This document shows, piece after piece, positions 59,733-64,000 of a DNA stretch of 64,000 nt. The stretch is from Phenylobacterium sp. (GTDB lineage Bacteria > Pseudomonadota > Alphaproteobacteria > Caulobacterales > Caulobacteraceae). The notes beneath the pieces were generated by a model. The model searched no databases. It was given only the letters and a program-made list of their open reading frames with translations, and had not been told where the DNA came from. Within the stretch, counting starts at the first letter, position 1, and each line of letters opens with the position of its first letter. Both the position numbers and the translations under genes were made by a program. The stretch covers positions 310,001 through 374,000 of the forward strand of contig SSMU01000005.1 in assembly GCA_004799545.1 (NCBI GenBank). The letters run 5' to 3'.

Positions 59733-61334
59733 ATGCAGTCCTACGCCCTCACGGTCGACAAATTCCTCGACCACGCCGCCAAGTGGTCAGGGGACCGCGA
59801 GATCGTCACGGCTGAGGCCGGCCGCGCCGTCGGCCGCATCGGCTACGCGGACCTGAGGGCCCGCAGCAACCGCCTTTCCGGCGCCCTTGCCGCCCTCGGC
59901 CTCGGCCCCGGCGACCGCATCGGGACCCTGGCCTGGAACGCCCAGCACCACCTGGAGACCTATTACGCGGCCATGGGCGCGGGCCTGGTCTGCCACACCC
60001 TCAATCCGCGCCTCACCGCCGCCCACCTGGCCGCGATGATCAACGAGGCGCAGGACCGGGCGCTCGCCGTCGCCGTCAACCTGACGCCGCTGTTGGCCGA
60101 GCTCACCCCGCTCTGTCCGGGGCTGGAGACCGTCATCCTGCTGGACGGCGGCGCGCCCGCCGAAGCGATCAGCGTCACCGGTCCGCGCATGTGGGACTAC
60201 GAGGCCCTGCTCGACGCCCACGGCGCGCCCGCCGCCTGGGGCGGCTTCGACGAGGAGACGCCCGCCGGGCTCTGCTACACCTCCGGCACCACCGGCCGGC
60301 CGAAGGGCGTGCTCTACAGCCACCGGTCCAACTACCTGCATACGCTCCGGGCCCTGCAGGCCGACGCGACCGGCCTGACCGGCGGCGACACCCTGCTGGT
60401 GGCCGTGCCGATGTTCCACGCCAACGGCTGGGGCCTGCCGTTCGCCGCGCCGGCGGTCGGCGCCAAGCTCGTCCTGCCGGGCCGCCAGACCGACGGCGCC
60501 AGCCTCGCCACCCTGATGCGCGACGAAGGCGTCACCCTGGCGGCCGGCGTGCAGACCGTCTGGCTGGGCGTCGTCGACCACCTCGACGCTGTCGGCGGCG
60601 ACCTGCCGGACCTGAAGCGGGTGCTGATCGGCGGATCGAGCTGCCCAGCGGCCCTGATCCGGCGGCTGGAAGCGCGGCTGGGCGCCCAGGTGCAGACCAG
60701 CTGGGGGATGACCGAGCTGTCGCCGATGGGCACCATCGCTCCGCCCAGCGCCCCGCCCACCGACGGCGCCTCCGGCCGCCCGGCGATGGGCCTCGACCTC
60801 AAGCTCACCGATGCGGACGGCGTCACCCTGCCGGAACAGCGCGGCCCGGTCGGCCACCTCAAGGTGAAGGGCCACAGCGTCGTCGACCGCTACTTCCAGG
60901 CCGAGGCCGACGCCCTCGACGCGGAGGGCTATTTCGACACCGGCGACCTCGCCAGCCTGGACGCCGCCGGCAACCTGACCATCTGCGGCCGCTCCAAGGA
61001 CCTGATCAAGTCCGGCGGCGAATGGATCAACCCCGCCGAGATCGAGGACATCGTCGGCCGCGATCCGGCCGTGGGCCTGGTGGCGGTGATCGGCCGCACC
61101 GATCCGAAGTGGGGCGAGCGGCCGGTGCTGATCGTCGAGCCGCGCCAGGGCCAGACCATCGATCCGCAGGCGCTGGTCGCCGGCCTACGCGGCAAGGTCG
61201 CCGACTGGTGGCTGCCGGACCAGGTGGTGCAGGTCGCCGCCATGCCGCTTGCGGCGACGGGAAAGATTGACAAGACCCGGCTGCGTGCCGACTACGCGAG
61301 CGGGGAGCTCGCTGAGGGAAGGCCCAGGCCTTGA
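59733..61334 (+). CDS. Acyl-CoA ligase, AMP-forming (medium/long chain type)
   Basis: A 533-residue ANL-superfamily ligase that activates a carboxylic acid as acyl-AMP and then as CoA thioester. The ATP loop is LCYTSGTTGRPKGVLYSHRS. The adenine motif is TSWGMTELSPMG, the hinge is YFDTGDLASLDAAGNLTICGRSKDLIKSGGEWINPAEIE, and the catalytic lysine is in LAATGKIDKTRLR. The VPMFHANGWGLPF segment is that of medium/long-chain (AlkK-type) ligases. It is followed by a TetR gene with a 4-base overlap if the TTG start is used. Confidence 0.92.
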   Translation: MQSYALTVDKFLDHAAKWSGDREIVTAEAGRAVGRIGYADLRARSNRLSGALAALGLGPGDRIGTLAWNAQHHLETYYAAMGAGLVCHTLNPRLTAAHLAAMINEAQDRALAVAVNLTPLLAELTPLCPGLETVILLDGGAPAEAISVTGPRMWDYEALLDAHGAPAAWGGFDEETPAGLCYTSGTTGRPKGVLYSHRSNYLHTLRALQADATGLTGGDTLLVAVPMFHANGWGLPFAAPAVGAKLVLPGRQTDGASLATLMRDEGVTLAAGVQTVWLGVVDHLDAVGGDLPDLKRVLIGGSSCPAALIRRLEARLGAQVQTSWGMTELSPMGTIAPPSAPPTDGASGRPAMGLDLKLTDADGVTLPEQRGPVGHLKVKGHSVVDRYFQAEADALDAEGYFDTGDLASLDAAGNLTICGRSKDLIKSGGEWINPAEIEDIVGRDPAVGLVAVIGRTDPKWGERPVLIVEPRQGQTIDPQALVAGLRGKVADWWLPDQVVQVAAMPLAATGKIDKTRLRADYASGELAEGRPRP

Positions 61335-61378
61335 CGTCGGTCGAGCCGCAATCCCTGCAGCGTGAAGGTGGTGGCCGG

Positions 61379-62056
61379 ATGGCCGAACGTCCGACAGCGA
61401 AGCGGGTCCGCCGCACCAAGGCGGAGCAGCGCGCCGAGACGCTCGAGCAGATTCTCGACGCGGCGGAATATCTGTTCTCGCAGCACGGGCTGCACGGAGT
61501 GACCCTGCGCGACGTGGCCCAGCGGGTCGGCGTCCACACCACCCTCCTGCACTACTATTTCGACGACAAGCTCAGCCTGTTCGAAGCGGTGTTCGCCCGC
61601 CGCGCCGGGATCACCAGCGGCCGCCGGATGGAGGCCCTGGAGCGCTACGAGGCCGAGACCGGCGACCATCCCACCGTCGAAGGCGCCCTGCACGCCTTCC
61701 TCGACACCGACCTCGACCTCTACGTCGCGGGCGGCGAGCCGTGGATGAACTATGCGGCCTTCGGCGCTCGGGTCAGCAACACCCCGGAAGGCGCCGCCCT
61801 GATGGACGTCCACTTCGATCCGGTGGTGCTGAAGCTGATCTCCATCCTCAAGCGCGCCCTGCCCGACACCCCGCCGGAAGACATCTTCTGGGGCTACCAC
61901 TTCGTCACCGGCTCGCTGATGAACACCCTGGCCCGCACCGGCCGCATCGACCGCCTCTCCGGCGGCCTCTGCAAGTCCGGCGACTTCGACGCCGTGAAGC
62001 AGCGCATGGCCCGCTTCATGGCCGCCGGCTTCCTGGCGCTGAGCCGCGGGCGCTAG
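61379..62056 (+). CDS. TetR-family transcriptional regulator
   Basis: A 225-residue repressor-type regulator. The HTH is residues 15-60: ILDAAEYLFSQHGLHGVTLRDVAQRVGVHTTLLHYYFDDKLSLFEAVF. The ligand domain is unusually well matched to the TetR C-terminal type used in lipid-metabolism regulators (FHFDPVVLKLISILKRALPDTPPEDIFWGYHFVTGSL). The ATG at 61379 is preceded by AAGGTGG; a TTG at 61331 would overlap the ligase stop and add 16 residues. It probably responds to an acyl-CoA or related ligand and controls the ligase and perhaps the TonB receptor. Confidence 0.9.
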   Translation: MAERPTAKRVRRTKAEQRAETLEQILDAAEYLFSQHGLHGVTLRDVAQRVGVHTTLLHYYFDDKLSLFEAVFARRAGITSGRRMEALERYEAETGDHPTVEGALHAFLDTDLDLYVAGGEPWMNYAAFGARVSNTPEGAALMDVHFDPVVLKLISILKRALPDTPPEDIFWGYHFVTGSLMNTLARTGRIDRLSGGLCKSGDFDAVKQRMARFMAAGFLALSRGR

Positions 62057-62131
62057 GATGGCCCGCGGCCGGCCGCCGCCCATTGCAACTGCGTTCAAGC
62101 GGAGCGCCTCAGTTGGGGTTATGGAATCGCC

Positions 62132-64000
62132 ATGACCCGCATCGACCGCCGCGCCTTCGTCGCCTCGGCCGCCGCCATCGGCGCGACCGCTGTCCTGGCC
62201 AACCGCTCGGCGGCGATGTCGCCCAAGCGCTGGACCGAGCGACGCGACCTCTATCCCGAAGGCGTGGCGTCCGGCGATCCGGACGAGACCAGCGTGATCC
62301 TGTGGACCCGCCGGCCCTACGACGCGCCGCGCCAGGACGCCCTGCTCGATGTGGAGGTGGCCGAGGACCCGGACTTCGCCCGCGTGGTGGCCGCCGCCCA
62401 GGTGCGCGTGTCGCAGCGCTCGGACTGGACCGGCCGGGCGCTGGTGGGCGGGCTGAAGCCCCGTCACGTCTACTGGTATCGCTTCACCGACCAGGACGGC
62501 TGGGGCAGCCGCGTCGGCCGCACCCTCACCGCGCCGCGGCCGGACGATCCGGCGCCGGCCCGCTTCGCCTTCGTCTCGTGCCAGAGCGTGAACGAGGGGG
62601 CGCAGAACGCCTATCGCCGGATGATCTGGGAGAACCAGCGCGCGCCGGAGGGCGAGCAGCTCGGCTTCGTCCTGCACCTCGGCGACTTCATCTACGAGGT
62701 GGTGGAGTATCCCGACGAGGTGGCCCACCGCTACGACCGCACGGTCTATGACATCGGCCGGGTGCCGGATGCGCGGAAGGTCCACAACTTCCACGTCCCG
62801 ACCAATCTCGCCGGCTACCGGGCGGTCTACCGGGGCTACATCCGCGACCCGGACATCCAGGACGCCCGCGCCTATTTCCCCTTCGTCTGCATCGGCGACA
62901 ACCACGAGTTCTCGTGGCAGGGTTGGCAGAGCACCATCACCTACGGCGGCCCGCCCGAGCCTGCCCAGGCGCTGCGCGTGGCCGCCAACCAGGCCTGGTG
63001 GGAATACATCCCCGCGCGCGTGAGGAAGTCCTCCGGCCCCGGCCTCGACGCCTTCGACGGACCGAAGGTGGAGACCACGCCGATCACCAAACTCGACGCC
63101 GACGGCCTGGGCGACGAGCCCAACAACCACGCCGCCATCGGCAGCATGACCGCCTACCGCGCCATGCGCTATGGCCGCCACGTCGACCTGATCCTCACCG
63201 ACTTCCACTCCTACACGGCGAAAGACCCGCTCACGCGGCCCGAGGCCGACGCCTTCAGCAGCCCCGACTTCCCGGACCTGTTCCCGCAGGAGGCGGCGGA
63301 GATTCTCGAGGCCGGGCGCACCTATGACGGCGGCAAGCCGCCGGAGACCATCGCCTTCGACGGCAAGACGGCGCCCAACTTCGCCAAGGACAGTCCGGCG
63401 CTCAGCGTCCTCGGACGCGTCCAGAAGGCGTGGCTGAAGGACCGGCTGGCGCGGTCGCAGGCGACCTGGAAGATCTGGGGCGCCACCAACGGCACGCTCG
63501 ATATGCGCACCGACCCGCAGAACCTGCCGCCGGGCCTGACGCGGCCCTGGCCCGGCCGGGGCTACGCGACCTTTGGCGGCGGCGATTTCAGCGCCGCCCT
63601 GACCGAACGCGCCGAGCTCTACGATCATGTGCGCGCGGCGAAGATCGACGGCTTCGTCACCGTCTCCGGCGACCGCCACAGCTTCTGGGCCGGCTACGCC
63701 GCCAAGGCCCTGCCGCCGGCCAGGTTCGACCCGGTGGGCGTCACCTTCATCTGCGGATCGATCTCCGCCCCCGGCATGGCCGAGGCGCTGGAGCACGGAC
63801 TGAAGGACCATCCGCTGCGGCCGCTGTTCGTCACGGAACGAGAGCCGGGCAGGTTCGCAACCACCGTCAACCTGACCCTCAAGCACGGGGTGAGAAGCGC
63901 GCTGGAATACGCCAGGACCGGCGACCTCGCCGCCGCCCACCGCGCCTCCAACCCCGCCAACGCGCCCCACCTGGAGTTCGTCGACATGGGCGGCCATGGC
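62132..64000 (+). CDS. PhoD-like alkaline phosphatase, C-terminus cut by window edge
   Basis: About 623 residues are visible and the reading frame is still open at the right edge. A twin-arginine signal (MTRIDRRAFVASAAAIGATA) predicts Tat export. The PhoD-type N-terminal domain (YPEGVASGDPDETSVILWTRRP) is followed by the metal site: VSCQSVNEG, LHLGDFIYEVVEY, FVCIGDNHEFSWQG, and SGDRHSFWAGYA. PhoD enzymes bind calcium and iron and cleave phosphomono- or diesters in the periplasm. It is co-directional with the TetR gene but separated by 75 bases. Phosphate-starvation boxes are not evident upstream. Confidence 0.9.
   Translation, partial: MTRIDRRAFVASAAAIGATAVLANRSAAMSPKRWTERRDLYPEGVASGDPDETSVILWTRRPYDAPRQDALLDVEVAEDPDFARVVAAAQVRVSQRSDWTGRALVGGLKPRHVYWYRFTDQDGWGSRVGRTLTAPRPDDPAPARFAFVSCQSVNEGAQNAYRRMIWENQRAPEGEQLGFVLHLGDFIYEVVEYPDEVAHRYDRTVYDIGRVPDARKVHNFHVPTNLAGYRAVYRGYIRDPDIQDARAYFPFVCIGDNHEFSWQGWQSTITYGGPPEPAQALRVAANQAWWEYIPARVRKSSGPGLDAFDGPKVETTPITKLDADGLGDEPNNHAAIGSMTAYRAMRYGRHVDLILTDFHSYTAKDPLTRPEADAFSSPDFPDLFPQEAAEILEAGRTYDGGKPPETIAFDGKTAPNFAKDSPALSVLGRVQKAWLKDRLARSQATWKIWGATNGTLDMRTDPQNLPPGLTRPWPGRGYATFGGGDFSAALTERAELYDHVRAAKIDGFVTVSGDRHSFWAGYAAKALPPARFDPVGVTFICGSISAPGMAEALEHGLKDHPLRPLFVTEREPGRFATTVNLTLKHGVRSALEYARTGDLAAAHRASNPANAPHLEFVDMGGHG

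Noticed and set aside
61292..63997. About 900-residue open frame on the reverse strand opposite the TetR and PhoD-like genes
   Set aside because: It spans two clearly coded forward genes and gives low-complexity sequence with no motif.

Overview
The window is about 64 kb of very GC-rich bacterial chromosome with dense genes, many 4-base stop/start overlaps and few gaps. Gene content points to an alphaproteobacterium of the Caulobacteraceae, most like Phenylobacterium or Caulobacter. Supporting features are separate petA-petB-petC genes, the lgt-MidA-pgeF cluster, an APH-fold homoserine kinase beside rnhA, DUF1285-Nudix-DUF6111-cca clustering, TonB receptors, and intergenic palindromic repeats. 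Genus is an inference from gene content; no rRNA gene is present. I saw no tRNA, CRISPR array, transposase, integrase or phage gene, so this looks like core chromosome with small mobile-like palindromes.

Layout. 1-3.6 kb: a hydrolase running off the left edge, a GT4 and a GT9 (heptosyltransferase-like) sugar transferase, and infC, whose best start is an AUU codon. 3.6-11.5 kb: a subclass B3-type metallo-beta-lactamase, an AlkD-like protein, two overlapping MFS exporters, and a leftward set (SMP-30, aldehyde dehydrogenase, HSL-type esterase). 11.5-18 kb: a 26-residue membrane peptide, a pteridine-reductase-like SDR with folB, membrane proteins, ilvE, an OmpR/EnvZ-type two-component pair, a methyltransferase and DUF2147. 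18-26.6 kb: housekeeping genes (proC, YbjN, UbiK-like, lgt, MidA-type methyltransferase, pgeF, prs, a lipoprotein, rplY, pth).

26.6-36 kb: a Tat-exported metallophosphatase, ychF, two dienelactone-hydrolase paralogues, a retropepsin-like protein, the cytochrome bc1 operon, trmL and hemF. 36-40.4 kb: a tightly overlapped leftward operon (DUF1285, Nudix, DUF6111, cca, class I glutamine amidotransferase), a 44-residue exported peptide and a GNAT protein. 40.4-52.2 kb: an EntS-type MFS, lipid-type SDRs, an enoyl-CoA hydratase, an MBL hydrolase, several GNATs, an XRE/membrane-protein pair with a clear operator, and a MerR regulator fused to a P-loop domain.

52.2-64 kb: a frameshifted hydrolase, tryptophan 2,3-dioxygenase, a divergent CoaD-like protein, a MarR regulator with two palindromic boxes, rnhA-thrB, a solitary AbrB-type antitoxin-like protein, then a TonB receptor, an acyl-CoA ligase and a TetR regulator that look like an uptake-and-activation module, and a Tat-exported PhoD-like phosphatase running off the right edge.

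Nothing here is a clear new multi-gene system. The most unusual items are the MerR-P-loop fusion, the XRE/membrane pair with its operator over the promoter, the divergent CoaD-like protein, the orphan AbrB gene, and a cloverleaf-like dispersed repeat that supplies the end of a coding sequence.
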